From: Auxenochlorella pyrenoidosa | Lineage: Eukaryota > Chlorophyta > Trebouxiophyceae > Chlorellales > Chlorellaceae | DNA: 50,808 nt | Assembly: GCA_001430745.1 (NCBI GenBank) | Contig: KQ482057.1 | Location: 1,258,658-1,309,465 of the forward strand | Direction of reading: 5' to 3' | Part shown: piece by piece, positions 1-10,978 of the stretch | How the letters are laid out: every line of letters begins with the position of its first letter | How positions within the stretch are numbered: the first letter of the stretch is position 1 | Translations under genes and position numbers: made by a program | Notes under the pieces: model-generated | Told to the model about the DNA's origin: nothing | What the model saw: the letters and a program-made list of their open reading frames with translations, nothing else | The model's database searches: none

Positions 1-3000
1 GTTGATGAAGCGGGAGAGCAGCACAAAGGCGTAGTCCTCGGCCCGCACCTCGCACTGCCGCCACCTGCGCGCCAGGCAAGGCGGGGTGGGGTGGGGTGGG
101 GTGGGGGTGGGGGTGGGTTGCTCAGAGGGGGGGTTCAGCGGGGGGTGGGGGGTGCAGTGGCACGCAGCGAACGTTCAAAAGGGAGGGGAGGTCGGTCTGG
201 AAGGTAAGACACGGCGGCTACAGAACCAGCACGGCGCGTTCTCGCCGCCCCGCCGGCATGCAGCCTGGCACGGCAGTCTGTAAAGGCGACCCCGCGTCAC
301 CACAGCGGCTCGGCCCGCGGCCGCACTCACTTCTGGCGCATGGCCAGCGCGCGGTCGGGCGCGTCGTTGCGCAGCCCCGAGCTGAGGCCCGACACCAGCA
401 GGGCGCGCACGGTGGTGACAGAGTGCAGCACGTCCATCACAGCGTTCTGCACAGGGGTGCGGGCAGCGGCGCAGCGGGCCGGGTGAGCGTGGGGCATTTC
501 CTTTCATGCATGCCCGGCGGAGCGCCGGCAAACGCTGCAAGCCGGCATCGACTTGCCCGCCATCCGCAGCGCAGGGACGCGCTGGGGAACACCCAGCTGC
601 AGCGGGCAGCGCGGGTGCTCGCCTGGTCTGCAGCCTCCCCTGCCGCATCCAGCTTGGCCTTGGCCGCCGCAAAGTGGTCCAGCACCTGGGCGGAGCCGTC
701 GTCCAGGCCGGGCCGCACGCCGTCCAGCATGTCTGCAGGGGCCAGGCGGGTGGGCCAGTCAGGGGCGACGCGGCAGCGGGGAGGACGAGGCAATGGACAG
801 CAGGGAGTCCGGGCAGCGCTGCAGGGCAGGGTGCCAGGGGCGCCGTGGCGGGGCTGGCGGCCGACGCCGCCCAGCGCGGGAGCGCGGCGGTGCGGCCACG
901 GGCGGGCCCCCAGCCCAGCCTCACCGGTGAGCGAGCCGGCGTTGAAGAAGTCTCGCAGCTCGGCGGTGAAGGTGCGGAACTCCTGCACAAAGGCCTCTGG
1001 GTACTCCCCTGCGAGGGGTGACGCAGGGCGGGAGGGAGGGCGCTTCAGAGGTTCACGCCCGGGCTGTTGGCAGACGGGACAGGTGCCGGGTGCCGTGTGA
1101 CGCAAGCGCCCTCGTAGGGCGGCGCATCGGGAAGCAGCCGGCAGGAGGAGCGACAACGAAGCAGTACTGAGAAAATCTTGCTTGCGGCTCGAGCCGCCAG
1201 ACACCAGCCGGGGCAGGGCGGGAGGCAGGCGCGGGGGCGCAAGGCAGGGCCGGGGGGGCTCACCGGGCACGGCGGTCACCCGGGCCAGCATGGCCTCTGT
1301 GGTGTGCAGGTCCTCGGGCCCGGCGTTGCGGTGCAGCTTGTTCTGCAGCGTGTGCTTGATCTCAGCCTTGAGCTCCTTGGGGATGTCGTTGCTGCAGCCG
1401 GGGGGGGGAAGGCGCAGCGCAGCCAGGCAGCTCGAGAGTTGGGACGGGCGAGCAGGGGCGACGCAAGTCGGCATGACAGGTGAGCCTGGGCCCCGCCCCG
1501 GCTGCGCAGGCATGTTTATCGAGCGTAAACAGAGGAAGCGAGGCCACAAGGGGCAGCGGATTTAAGCCAGGGCAGGGGCACGACAGCATCCACCCCCCTA
1601 TCTGCCCTGTCGCGCAGCACAGGAGGAGGAAAGCGCCCAGGCAGGGTGCCCACCGGTGCGCAATGTCGCGAATGCGCGTGAGCGGCACGCTCTGCGTGAA
1701 CTGGTCGGTGAAGGACGGCAGCCGGCTCTGCGGGCAGCAGGGCGGGACTGAGGGAGTTACGGGGTGGGGGCGGCGGGGCTGGTGGACAGTGCAGGAGGCC
1801 ACGTGGCCGGCAACCCAACCAAGAATGCTGCAAAGAGCGTTACGCTGCCTTGCTCAGTGCACAGTGCTCACGCCGCGGCTGCCGGGCCGCCCCACTTGCC
1901 TGCAGTCGGCGGCCGATCAGCGCCGCGATGGGGGACTGCGGGCCCTGCTCACCAATCACCCACTCCAGAGACCTGCATGGAGGGCAAAAGAGATTGAGTG
2001 GGAGGACACCAGGGCGAGCTTACTATGCGAGGCCAATGCCCTCGGTAGCCTCTCTGCTGGTCTTGCCAGCCATCAGCCCGGGCAGGTTGAGCCTTGCCGC
2101 CCCGTGATATTCAGACCCTCAAACAGCGTATGCCTCGCTGGCTCAGGCCCCCAGCCCTGCTCACCGGAAGATCATGCGGGCCAGCTCGGCGTGTCGGTTG
2201 GGCCGGTGGTGCCCACCGCCCTCCACACACTCGATAGCGCCGGTGGCCAGCCACTGCATGGGATGTAGAACGTCGGCAGCGAGCAGCGGCAGGACAGTGC
2301 GTTGGAATGTAGGATGATGGCGGCGCTTGTTGCAACAGCACAATCATCATCCCTAATCCTGGCGCTTGTTACAGTGCAGGCCTGTTCTCCATGTAATCCC
2401 AACCAACGGCAACACCTTTCCGGGCACCTGCTGCTCCCCACCCCACCTGCATGTAGATGTAGCCGTGGGCCAGGGCATCCAGGTCCGGGCGCATCATGTG
2501 CGCTGCAGCGAGAGGATGAGAGCACACGCGAGAGGGGTCAAGGGAGGGGTTGGGACACAATTGTGGCACACCTGGTACCCAGCCCTAGCCGCACTGTGTG
2601 CAGCGAGGCAGGGCTGAGCAACGCAGGCTGTGTGAGTTGCGGCGGCAAGCCCAGCACAGAATGTGTGCCCAACCCAAGCATGAAGGGAGCTGCGGTGCTG
2701 GGTGTGAACCCAGTAGCAGGCAGCAACCAGGGGAGGTCACACCGGGAGGGTCCCATCCAGCACTGCGTGCACAAACCCGATGCGAGGCGAGGGCCAACAG
2801 ACAGATTCACTGGCGGCATGGGCGCCGGCGGGAAGCCAGAGTACCAGCGGGAAGCCGGGCAGGCACCCACCCGAGTCCACCAGCAGCGACTTCAACACCG
2901 CCAGCTTGGCCAGCCAGTTGGCGGCGTCGCGGTCGCCCTCCACCAGGTGCAGCGCCGGGCCCTGCAGGCCGCTGGTGTTCCACACGCCGCGCCGCTCCCT

Positions 3001-4631
3001 GCGGGTCAGGCAGCGGGGGCGCTCTGGGTGGCTTGCAAAGGGCGGGGACCAGCCAGGCGCGGTGCCGCATGGGTCATGCGGCATGGAACCGGGCAGGCGG
3101 AGGTCCGCAGAACTGTGGGGAGGCGAGTGAGAGAGCTAGCTAGAGGCAAGAGGGCGCTGTGCCACGCATTCTCTGGCATATGCCGCCGTGACAGGGTGCA
3201 GAATGTTGGCTGGGATCCCGGGGCAGGTTGAGTCGGGCATGGGTGGTGCGGGCCACAGGGTGTGGGAAGAATGGACACGACGGCGCATGCTCGTGCAGCC
3301 ATGCCCCCCCCCCCGCCCCCTCCCCACCCCACCCGCGCCCCACCTGCTGTGCTCATTGCTCTGCATGAAGCGCAACTCCTTGCCCTGCCACTGCGGCAGC
3401 AGCGCCATGCTGTCGTCCGTGCTGCTGGTCACCGAGCCGACGGTGCCGCCCTCGTCGCTGCTGCTGGAGCCGCCGTCGCCGCGCCGCCGCCGCTCCTCGC
3501 GCCCCCACTCCTCCTGGTACGACTGCTGCTGCTGTGGCGGGGCGGCGGCGGCCCCCGCAGACGCGGCCTCCGTCTCGATCTCGCCGCCCCACTCCACCAC
3601 CACCGACACCGCTGCAGTGCCGTTGGAGGGGGTGGTGAATCGGTGGTTGTCGCCGCCCTCCCACTTGGGGTCGCCGCTGCCGTCGTTGCCGCTCTTGACG
3701 CGCACGCACTGCACAGAAGGGCGGGACGTTGAGGCAATACGCGTTTCCGCCAAGGAATCGTGCCTCTCTGCGCCATGCTCGCGACAGCTGGCATGTGTGG
3801 TACCTAGCGAGGAGGCGAGCAGGCATGCATCTTGACCAACCGCTTGCTGGACAGGCTGGCGAGCTGCCCTGATCGGCCCAGGGGCTGTTCGCCCCAGGTG
3901 CGGTGCACAGCAGCTATTTTCTGCAAAAGGAAAGGCTGCAGCCCCGGCTGCTCGATCAATTCAGGGCGCATTCTGGCGGCTCGCCGCCCTTCAGCAAAGC
4001 CTCTCGCTCGCCTTGAACTCCACAGTGGTGCCAGGCGGCAGCGACACCTCAGCCGACCACACATGGCCGTCCTCCCAGGCCATCCAGGGCGCCTTGTCCA
4101 CCTGCCGGCAGGCAACGGTTGTGGCTGAGCAAGTGCAGCGGGGCCAGGAGATACCGAGGCAGGCTGGTATCTCGGCTGGGTAAGCAGCGCACAGAGGAGC
4201 ACACTCCTCACATGCCAGCCCAGCAATCCCACACGGCAAGCCTTGCTGCCACAAATCCAGAGCTGCATGCTGGCTGCCCACCTTCCAGTTGCCCAGAGTG
4301 GGGTGGCTGCCCACGAGGCGCAGCACCTCGCCAAATTTGACCTTGCGCTGGGTGCTGAAACGCACTCGCACGGCGTCGCCGCTGCTAGCGGAGCAGCGCA
4401 GCGCCAGCAGCCGCGCAGAGCGGGGGGCTGGAGACGTGCGCGAGGGCAGTGCCGGGACGGGCCGGCCGGAAGCTGGCAGTGCGGCAAGCTGGCGCGTGCG
4501 GCGACCTGTGAGCGGGTAGGTGCAGCGGGTGGCACCAGGTGGGCCTGGCGGCATCGGCGGGCGGCACGAACGCACTTGCAACGCTTGTGACAGGCCTGGG
4601 GCTCACCTGCAGAGCACGGCAGCGCCCTCAT
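1..4631 (-). CDS. GWD3: Phosphoglucan water dikinase (PWD/GWD3), 5' part, runs off left edge
   Basis: This enzyme adds phosphate to C3 of glucosyl residues of starch already phosphorylated by GWD1, in the plastid, which opens granules for degradation. I place 14 exons at 4607-4631, 4282-4505, 4012-4101, 3344-3708, 2871-2998, 2447-2502, 2165-2253, 1900-1972, 1654-1727, 1264-1391, 925-1008, 593-732, 331-446 and 1-64. Every phase closes, giving 552 codons in the window. Residues 1-50 are rich in Arg, Ser and Ala like a plastid transit peptide. Residues about 52-142 form a CBM20 starch-binding domain ([20 protein letters not shown]). Then come [62 protein letters not shown] and SGLRNDAPD, all diagnostic blocks of the family. 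The N-terminal CBM20, instead of CBM45 repeats, marks PWD rather than GWD1. The phosphohistidine and ATP-binding domains lie beyond base 1. Two introns use GC donors (at 4010-4011 and 1898-1899). The first-exon ATG at 4631 is preferred, but an ATG at 4581 is possible. Confidence 0.93.
86..120 (+). repeat. G-rich GGGGT-type repeat in an intron
   Basis: Consecutive GGGGT/GGGGGT units lie in the water dikinase intron between exons 1-64 and 331-446. The G run is on the plus strand, so the transcript carries the C-rich strand at its 3' splice site, as in many introns here. It is not a telomere repeat. Confidence 0.7.
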
Positions 4632-4953
4632 GCTGCCGATCCCCAGAGCGGGGCCTGGGAGCCCTGCTGCACGCAGCTGCATGATTGCTTTCCGAGCGAT
4701 ATAGGCGAGTGCTAGCTTGGATCACGGTTTCCAACAGTGTGCAGGCGCTTCGACCGAGCCAATTTGAAGAGGGCTTCTTGCCAAGAGCCCCCGCAGGCGC
4801 TGGTTGGCCGGCAATTGGATTGTGCAGTTGTGCAGGCGACAAGCCGGCAGAAAGAGACAAGATTCCGGTCGCTGCTGACCGGGCAGAGGCTCTGTTCAAG
4901 TCAAGCATGAAGCATCTGGCAGGCTTTGCAACGCGATCACTCTGCTAGGCGAC
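4632..4953. promoter_or_regulatory. Shared divergent promoter region, with uORF
   Basis: This 322-base gap separates the divergent starts of the water dikinase (minus) and the DUF971 gene (plus), so both promoters and both 5' UTRs must lie here. A short upstream reading frame of 13 codons (4907-4948, ending TAG) sits just before the DUF971 start at 4954 and could reduce its translation. I see no clear TATA box. Confidence 0.45.
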
Positions 4954-6141
4954 ATGCTGCTGGCTGGAATTCGTTGTACACCCTCCCTTGTCACACCGAC
5001 CACCGCCCGCGCCTTTGCTGCAGTTCGGGAGCTGTGGGCCACCCAGCTGCGCGTCAAAGACACGGGCAAGGTGTGGGAAATGCGATGTGGCCTTTGGGGC
5101 CCAAGCCCCTTGTGCTGCTGCTGCCGTGCTCGGCGCCTCCTGCCGCTTCCGTTCCCTGTCGCGCCCCTTGGCTGCTCGCCCCTTAAGCTCTGCACCGTGG
5201 GATCCAGCACCTACGCCCCTCCCCAGCAGACTTTTGAGGTCGAGTTCAACACGGGGGAGCGCTTCTCGCTGCCGGCAGAGTACCTGCGGGTGGAGAGCCC
5301 GGCGGCAGGCAACCAGGACGCGCGCGACGCCTTTGGCCGACCCAAGGCGAGCCCAGCTCAGCGCCGACCCAGCGCATCAGCATGAAAAGCGTGACCGCCG
5401 CAGCGGGTGCACCGCGAAGGGGATATGATGGCTGATGAGCCCATGATCGGGCTTGCCCACACTGCTTCCCCTCTGCCCTTGACGCCAGGTGGTGCATGGC
5501 CGGCGGCACGTGAGCATCCTGGACGTTGAGCCGGTCGGCAGCTATGCAGTCAGGTGGCCGTCCCCCGCACCTCTGTCTGACAGGGATTTGCCATGCGGTG
5601 GGCGCCATGCTGCGCTCTGAGCCGTGGGCAACGGCACGGCACATGCCAGCCGCTGCCAGGCAGCCCCCTCACCTTCTCCACCCTCTGGCTGCTGCTCACT
5701 CCTCCAGCCCCTTTCCCCCACAACCGCAGGCTGTCCTTTGACGACCTGCACAGCCACGGCATCTACACCTGGCCGCTCCTGCACGACCTCGGCAGCCACA
5801 AGCTGTCGCGCATGCGGCGCTACCTGCGCGCGCTCGGGGACAGGGGGCTCAGCAGGGACCCCCCGGCGCTGCTGCACCGCCGGCAGCGCGCAAGCGGCGA
5901 GGGCGGCGCCATGCAGCAGCAGCAGCAGCAGCAGGATGCTGGCGACGCCAGCGGCGCTGGAGGCGGGGTGGCCGCCAACGGCACCAATGGCAGCACCAGT
6001 GCTGCCGGCAGCAGAATACCTGGCAGCAGCAGCGGCGACAGCAGCGGTACCAGCGTGAGCAGAGAGGGAGCAGGACAGAGGGGTAAGCAGCAGAGAGGCA
6101 ACGGCGGCGGCGGCGGCAGCAGCGCGCCCAATCCCGGTTAG
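4954..6141 (+). CDS. DUF971 (GBBH-like N-terminal) domain protein
   Basis: There are four exons, 4954-5070, 5230-5346, 5489-5553 and 5730-6141, all in phase, giving 236 residues. Residues 1-30 look like an organelle-targeting presequence. Residues about 30-115 are a complete DUF971 domain: ELWATQLRVKD, FEVEFNTGERFSLPAEYLRV, GRRHVSILDVEPVGSYAVRL and FDDLHSHGIYTWPLLHDLG. The fold also forms the N-terminus of gamma-butyrobetaine hydroxylase and occurs attached to or near iron-sulfur carrier proteins, but its biochemical role is not settled. After residue 140 the protein becomes low-complexity, rich in Gln, Gly and Ser. Intron 2 has a GC donor (AAG|GCGAGC at 5347). A TGTAA poly(A) signal lies at 6181-6185, 40 bases after the stop. 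The gene is convergent with the methyltransferase gene. Confidence 0.88.
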
Positions 6142-6180
6142 GCTGGCACCCCTGTTTGCCTGTTCCTGCTGCGGGCCATG

Positions 6181-6241
6181 TGTAAGAAGCACAGTGACAG
6201 CTGTTGGGGCTCACAGAGTGGTGTGCCTGCGCTTTATTACA
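6181..6241. terminator. Back-to-back algal poly(A) signals of a convergent pair
   Basis: TGTAA at 6181-6185 on the plus strand serves the DUF971 gene. TTACA at 6237-6241, which reads TGTAA on the minus strand, serves the methyltransferase gene ending at 6317. TGTAA is the usual poly(A) signal of green algae. The two 3' UTRs therefore end within tens of bases of each other in only 175 bases between stop codons. Confidence 0.6.
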
Positions 6242-6316
6242 ACTAATGGCCAAGCTGCAGCACCTTGAAGTGTCCGTGTCAGCTTGATCCCAGCGGGCTC
6301 GTCAGGTCTGGCTGGC

Positions 6317-7871
6317 TTAGCTGGCCAGGGGCCCAGGGCGCCTGGTGATGCGGTACACCGCAATCCGCTGGTCGGGGAATAAATCCGCCGGCGGGAACTG
6401 CGCTGGCGGCGAGGTAGGCGGCGGGGGCACGCCTGGCTCCCACACCTGCCGTGGGTAGCGTGATGCTGGCTGCAGTTGGCTTGTGCCAGCGCATGCCAGG
6501 AGGTGATGCCGCCATGCCAGCCAATGCCGCTTCAAGGCCGCAATGCTGCACTGCCTACCGCCCCAAAAGCGCGCCCTGCACGCTTCCGCCCCATGCACCG
6601 GCGCTTACAAGGACGCCGGCCTGACGTCGCCGCATGCTTGGGCCGGCCTCGGCGCCCACCCGCCTCACCCACCTCTTCGCACTGCAGGCCGCAGGCCTCC
6701 AGCTCGGCAAAGAACTCCCAGTCCAGCAGGTCGAAGCGGTGCTTGGTGTGGCAGTACAGCGCGACGGTGCCGGGGCGCACCAGCGCGCCCAGCACGCGCG
6801 GCAGGCAGCGCGACCCCACCTGCAGGCGCCGCGGCATGGCGCCCGAGGGCGCGCTTGGTTAAGCCGGGTGCCTCTGTGAGCGGTGCCGCCAAGCAGCCAC
6901 GGGCGCGGTGGATGCTTGGCAGGCAGCAGCCGATGCACTTGACGAACATTGTGAGGCTCCCCGGCCAGGCCCGGGCCGCCGCCGCCACTTGTGTGCCTGC
7001 CTGCCGGCCTACCTGCCATACAGCCATGCGCTGGGCTGCCAAACCCCCTCACCTCGTTATAAATCAGGTCGGACCCGATGATGAAGTCCCAGCGGGTTGA
7101 CCGGAGGTCTAGAGCAGCGCTGCTGCATGACAACTGCCCTCCGACGGCATCCGGCGAGCAGGCGTTGCCTGCGCCAGGCTGCTGCGGCCGCTCGCCAGCA
7201 TGTCGCTGCTCACGATTCTGCTGCTGGGGCTGCTGCTCCTGGGCTTGCGCATCGGTGTTGCTGCACGCTGCCGGCCTTTGCATAGCTGCCAACCCATTCT
7301 GCCCATGTTCACTGCTCTCCGCTGCACTGCTGCTGCCGCCGACGCTGCCCTGTGTTGCGCTTTGTGCATCACCGCTGCCTGCATACTCGAGCCAGTCGCA
7401 TGCCTGCACCTGGACACGTGCAAGCGGCAGGCCTCTCTGCCTGTTCAGCTGGACGTTGTGCCGCAGCCAGTCCAGCCCGCCCGCCTGTTCAGTCAGGCAG
7501 ACCAGGGCAGTTGGGTGCAGGTTGCGCGCCACTGTGCAGCCAAGCCAGCCGGTGCCAGCACCCAGCTCCAGAAGCTGCAGGCCCGGCCGGGTCAGGCCAA
7601 GTTGGTCGGCGGCAGCAGAGAGGTAGGCTGCTAAGCGACGGGCTGCAGCCCACGTGTGGCCCCCAGTCGTTGACAGAGGGGTGGACTCCACCTCGACATC
7701 CAGGGTCCAAGGCATGGCAGAACGCTCTGGAGTCCTGCGGCTGGGCACGTGCAAGTGCAGGGTGGGCAGGCGGACGCGGCTGCCCCCGCCACCCCAGCCG
7801 CCACCAGTCGGAATGCATGATAACGCGGGCATCGGCGCATACGACCGCCACATTGCGCACCTCGTTCGCAC
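6317..7871 (-). CDS. Methyltransf_16 (METTL21-type) protein lysine methyltransferase
   Basis: There are three exons, 7053-7871, 6673-6819 and 6317-6445, in phase throughout, giving 364 residues from the first ATG or 312 from an internal ATG at 7715 (MPWTLDVEVE). This is a seven-beta-strand S-adenosylmethionine methyltransferase. It shows GGHTWAAARRLAAYL, motif I LQLLELGAGTGWLGCTVA, the loop CLTEQAGGLDWLRHNVQLN, and the post-IV signature WDFIIGSDLIYNE shared by the METTL21/EEF-KMT group that methylates lysines of chaperones and translation factors. The last exon supplies the terminal strand (IAVYRI). Between the adenosine loop and the SDLIY motif lies an insertion of about 80 residues rich in Gln, Ser and Ala, absent from the compact animal members. 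The substrate cannot be read from the sequence. Confidence 0.83.
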
Positions 7872-8185
7872 TGGGATCGGCCTGTTTCCCGCCCCTCAAG
7901 CGGGCCGTATGCACCGTTCTTCTCACAGGCTACTGGCGAGCTATTGGGTGCTCGGTAGTGCACAATGAGCGAAAAATATAATGTTCAGCGCTGTGCATAG
8001 GCCAATGAGCATGCACTTCGCTTCTCCTCATCATTCATCACCGTACGCTGAGCTTGCTGCCGCTGCCTCTGGCCACCTGCCTTTCCTGGCTAAAACCAAG
8101 CTGATCCCTCTGCTCAACACGCATTACGGCACACCAACTGGATGGATGCATGCAGCTCATGCATGCCCGCGGGCAGCTGCCGCGC
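7872..8185. promoter_or_regulatory. Intergenic: methyltransferase promoter and MAPR 3' UTR
   Basis: The 314 bases between two minus-strand genes hold the upstream region of the methyltransferase (start 7871) and the 3' UTR of the tandem-MAPR gene (stop 8186). It is less GC-rich than its surroundings around 7960-8130. No TGTAA signal in the minus orientation was found in it. Confidence 0.35.
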
Positions 8186-10978
8186 CTACTGCGCAGCTGC
8201 CGGCCCGGCTGGGGCGGCTGCCGTCGCTGCACCGCTCGCTGTCGCCTCTGCTGCACCACCCCCCTTCACCACCTCCCCCACGATCTTGTACTTGGAGTAC
8301 AGGCGGGCCTGCCAGTCGCGCAGCGAGTCGCGCTCTGCCAGGCTGCAGTCGCTGAGGTCGTCGGTGAGGTCTGCAGGGTGGGGCAGGTGGGCCCACCAGG
8401 ACCGATGTATGACGACAAGACCAAGGCACCGCTCCTCGGGCTGCAAAGGTGCCATGCGCCTGGTGCCTGCATCCACAGTCTCTCACGCATGCACCCTGCA
8501 GTCCCTGGCCAACAAGCGGGCTGGCAACAACAGCGACCTGGGCTGCCCGCCCCGGTCCTGGGCCGTGGCCCCGCCCACCTGCCGCATCGGTCGAGAACTT
8601 GGCCAGCGCCCGCGCGCACTCCCTGCCCGCAAAGGGGTAGGCGCCGTCGGGGCCGTAAAAGGCGCTGCCTGCAGGGCGGGGTTGCCGTGGCCAAGCGAGG
8701 GGGTGGTGGTGATTGGGGGAGTTTGGGGGGTGGGGATGTAGGGGCTGGGGGTTCACGAACGGGCCGGGTGTCGCCCCCCCCCCCCCCCTTCCCCCTCTGG
8801 GGGTGCGTCGCAAGTCACCCCTCTGCACACATCTGAACACTGAACACACACGCATATACCCACGAGGTACACCAGGCACGGTGCCACCCAGCCCAAGCGT
8901 AGCTGCTGTCCCTCCCCGGCGGCTCGCCTGCTGTGACGTCCAGCACCGTGCCGCAGATGGACAGGAGCAGGGGCTTGTCGGGGTCGCTGCCGTCGTGCTG
9001 CGCCAGCTGCTCGGGGGTCAGCTGCAGCGGGGGCACCACCTGCGGACCGCAGGCGTGCACAAGAGAGAGGTCGGCGAACCAGGTTACAAGGGGCCTTGTG
9101 CAGGCCTTATACGAGGGACTCCCCTCTGTGCTGCAAAGCCAGCTGCCCTGGGCTGCAGCAGAGCGGCGACAAAAAGTCTGCGCCACACAGGCATAGCAGC
9201 GCCAAGGAGATTGGGCAGGTGCAGTGGTGGTGGCCTGGAACGATGCCTGCTGCTCAGATTCACGAAGCCGGGCCACCCAAAACATTTGGTGTTGAGGCTG
9301 GTCGGAGTGCAGCAATTAAGAAAGAAACATTCGATCAAGCAGCGAAGGCAGAATCTTATGGCAGGACAGGAAGCAAGGCGCTGGCGCAAGATGTTGGCAG
9401 AGATGTGCAGGCAAATAATGAGCGATAATGGCAGCAGCCCCTCAGCATCAAGGTTGTCTCCTCATCGCAGCCGCGTGTGCTTTCCCAGCAGCACCGGCGG
9501 CGGGTAGGTATGTTAAAATTGGATTTGGGATTGTGACGTGAGCATCCCGGGGGCAGCACGAGCAGCACGGCATGGGGCGGGCAAGCAGGCGACAACAGCG
9601 GGCAGCAGCCTCGCTCTAGGCTGCATGCAGCGGCCGAATGCAACGGAGCCAAACCAACCAACAGGCGGGCTCGGCGTTGCTTTGCCCCAACCGATCAAGT
9701 GCGAGTCCACGTCAGCGTGGCCGCAAGCAAGCACAGACAGGGAAGACAGAAGGCAGGGAAGAAAGAGGCACAGCAGCGCGGCTCACCTGGCCCACCACCT
9801 CGTACTTGCTCTCAAACGTGCGCTCCCAGTCCGCCAGGGACTCCAGCTCCAGCTTGCTCAGCCCCTCCAGGCTGCAGGCGGGGGGGGGGGAAGCAGGGGG
9901 CGGGGGCCGGCAGTTGCGCTCTCGGCCGGCGAGGTTGCGCTCCCAGCCGGTGAGGGATACGTATGCAGGCCAGGAACTGTATGCCACGGCCTTGCCGCTA
10001 TTGGCAACCTCGGCCCCCGCACCACGGCCAGCTGGGCTGCATGCAAGCGCCACTTGGGGGCCAATGCACCGCATCCTCCCCCTTGTTTACCGGGAACACA
10101 GTTCCTCCCACGTGTGCACCCCCCACCCCACCCCCTTCTGCTGCGACATCTGCAGGCTGATGCATGTGCAGCTGTGGGCAGAACGGAACATTGCGACGGC
10201 ACATGTGCCTGGGCTGGCCACCACCCACTTGTCGGTGCACTCCTTCTCGTCCACCGCCACCTTGGCCAGCGCGCGCGCCACTTCCTTTCCCGCAAACAGG
10301 CTGTACCCGGCGCCTGCGGGGCACAGCCGTTGGGGCGGCGCTTCGGTGCGCCGGCATGGACAGACTGGGCATGCGCTGCTGCGCTGCTGGGGCAGCACCA
10401 CGGAGCTTGCACCCAGGCCAAGCACTGAAACGCCCGCAGCGCTCCTGCTTCTGCATCGTTTTTGAAAGGAAGACAGCAAGCGCCGCACCTGGGCCATAAA
10501 AGGCGCGTCCCATGGTGACGTCAAACACACGGCCCTTCACAGCCAGCAGGATGGGCCGGGTGGGGTCGTGCCCCGTGTACTTGCTCAGCTCCGTGAGCGT
10601 CAAGTCTCCAATCTGCAGGAGGGATGGGCCAGAGGAGTGGGCTGGAGGCACAACGCACAGAGGCGTCGTCAAGCACAAGGGCGGATCGTCGGCAGCACTG
10701 GCAGCATCGGATGGCGGCTCAGCAAGACTCCTTGGCGCGGGAAGATGCGCTTCATGCGACAATCATTGGTGCATCGCAAGTGACGACAGGGCGGCCAGGG
10801 CAGCAGGCAGGCGGCGCCGAGACGGTGGCGCACGGTGGGCACGCTTTCCTACCTGTCGTGGCTTATACTCGAGGGATTTTGGAGCCCTAGGTGGGAAGAA
10901 GACGGCCCGGATCGCTGCCAGCACCACATAGGCAACCACGCAGCCAATCAGCGCAAACACGAGGGTTGCCGGCTCCAT
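8186..10978 (-). CDS. Membrane-anchored protein with two tandem MAPR (cytochrome b5-like) domains
   Basis: There are seven exons, 10853-10978, 10489-10612, 10229-10313, 9787-9871, 8928-9039, 8579-8668 and 8186-8370. They total 807 bases, exactly 269 codons, with every junction in phase. Residues 5-27 are one membrane helix (ALIGCVVAYVVLAAIRAVFF). Domain 1 (about 43-140) and domain 2 (about 141-240) each show the MAPR pattern: PILLAVKGRVFDVT and PLLLSICGTVLDVT, then FYGP (80-83 and 181-184), the heme-ligand Tyr position (Y87 and Y188), AGKE and AGRE, a DWE or DWQ segment and KYEVVG or KYKIVG. MAPR proteins such as PGRMC1 and Dap1 bind heme through that Tyr and support cytochrome P450 and sterol steps at the ER. 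Known members usually have one domain. The tail after 242 is Ala-rich. Intron 5 has a GC donor at 8926-8927. There is no ATG or membrane helix before domain 2, which argues for one gene. Confidence 0.87.

Noticed and set aside
86..120. Telomere-like repeat
   Set aside because: Units are GGGGT/GGGGGT, not the plant/algal TTTAGGG type, and lie in an intron as part of a splice-site tract.
96..1549. Long open frames on both strands over the left end
   Set aside because: They are shadows and read-through of introns in GC-rich DNA. Only segments bounded by splice sites match the water dikinase.
4954..5385. DUF971 gene reading straight through its first intron
   Set aside because: The unspliced frame is open but inserts a Cys/Arg/Leu-rich stretch between two halves of the domain. 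Splicing 5071-5229 restores a continuous domain.
9030..9040. Second gene start before MAPR domain 2
   Set aside because: No ATG with a membrane helix or 5' structure precedes the exon, and the donor/acceptor pair joins domain 1 to domain 2 in phase.
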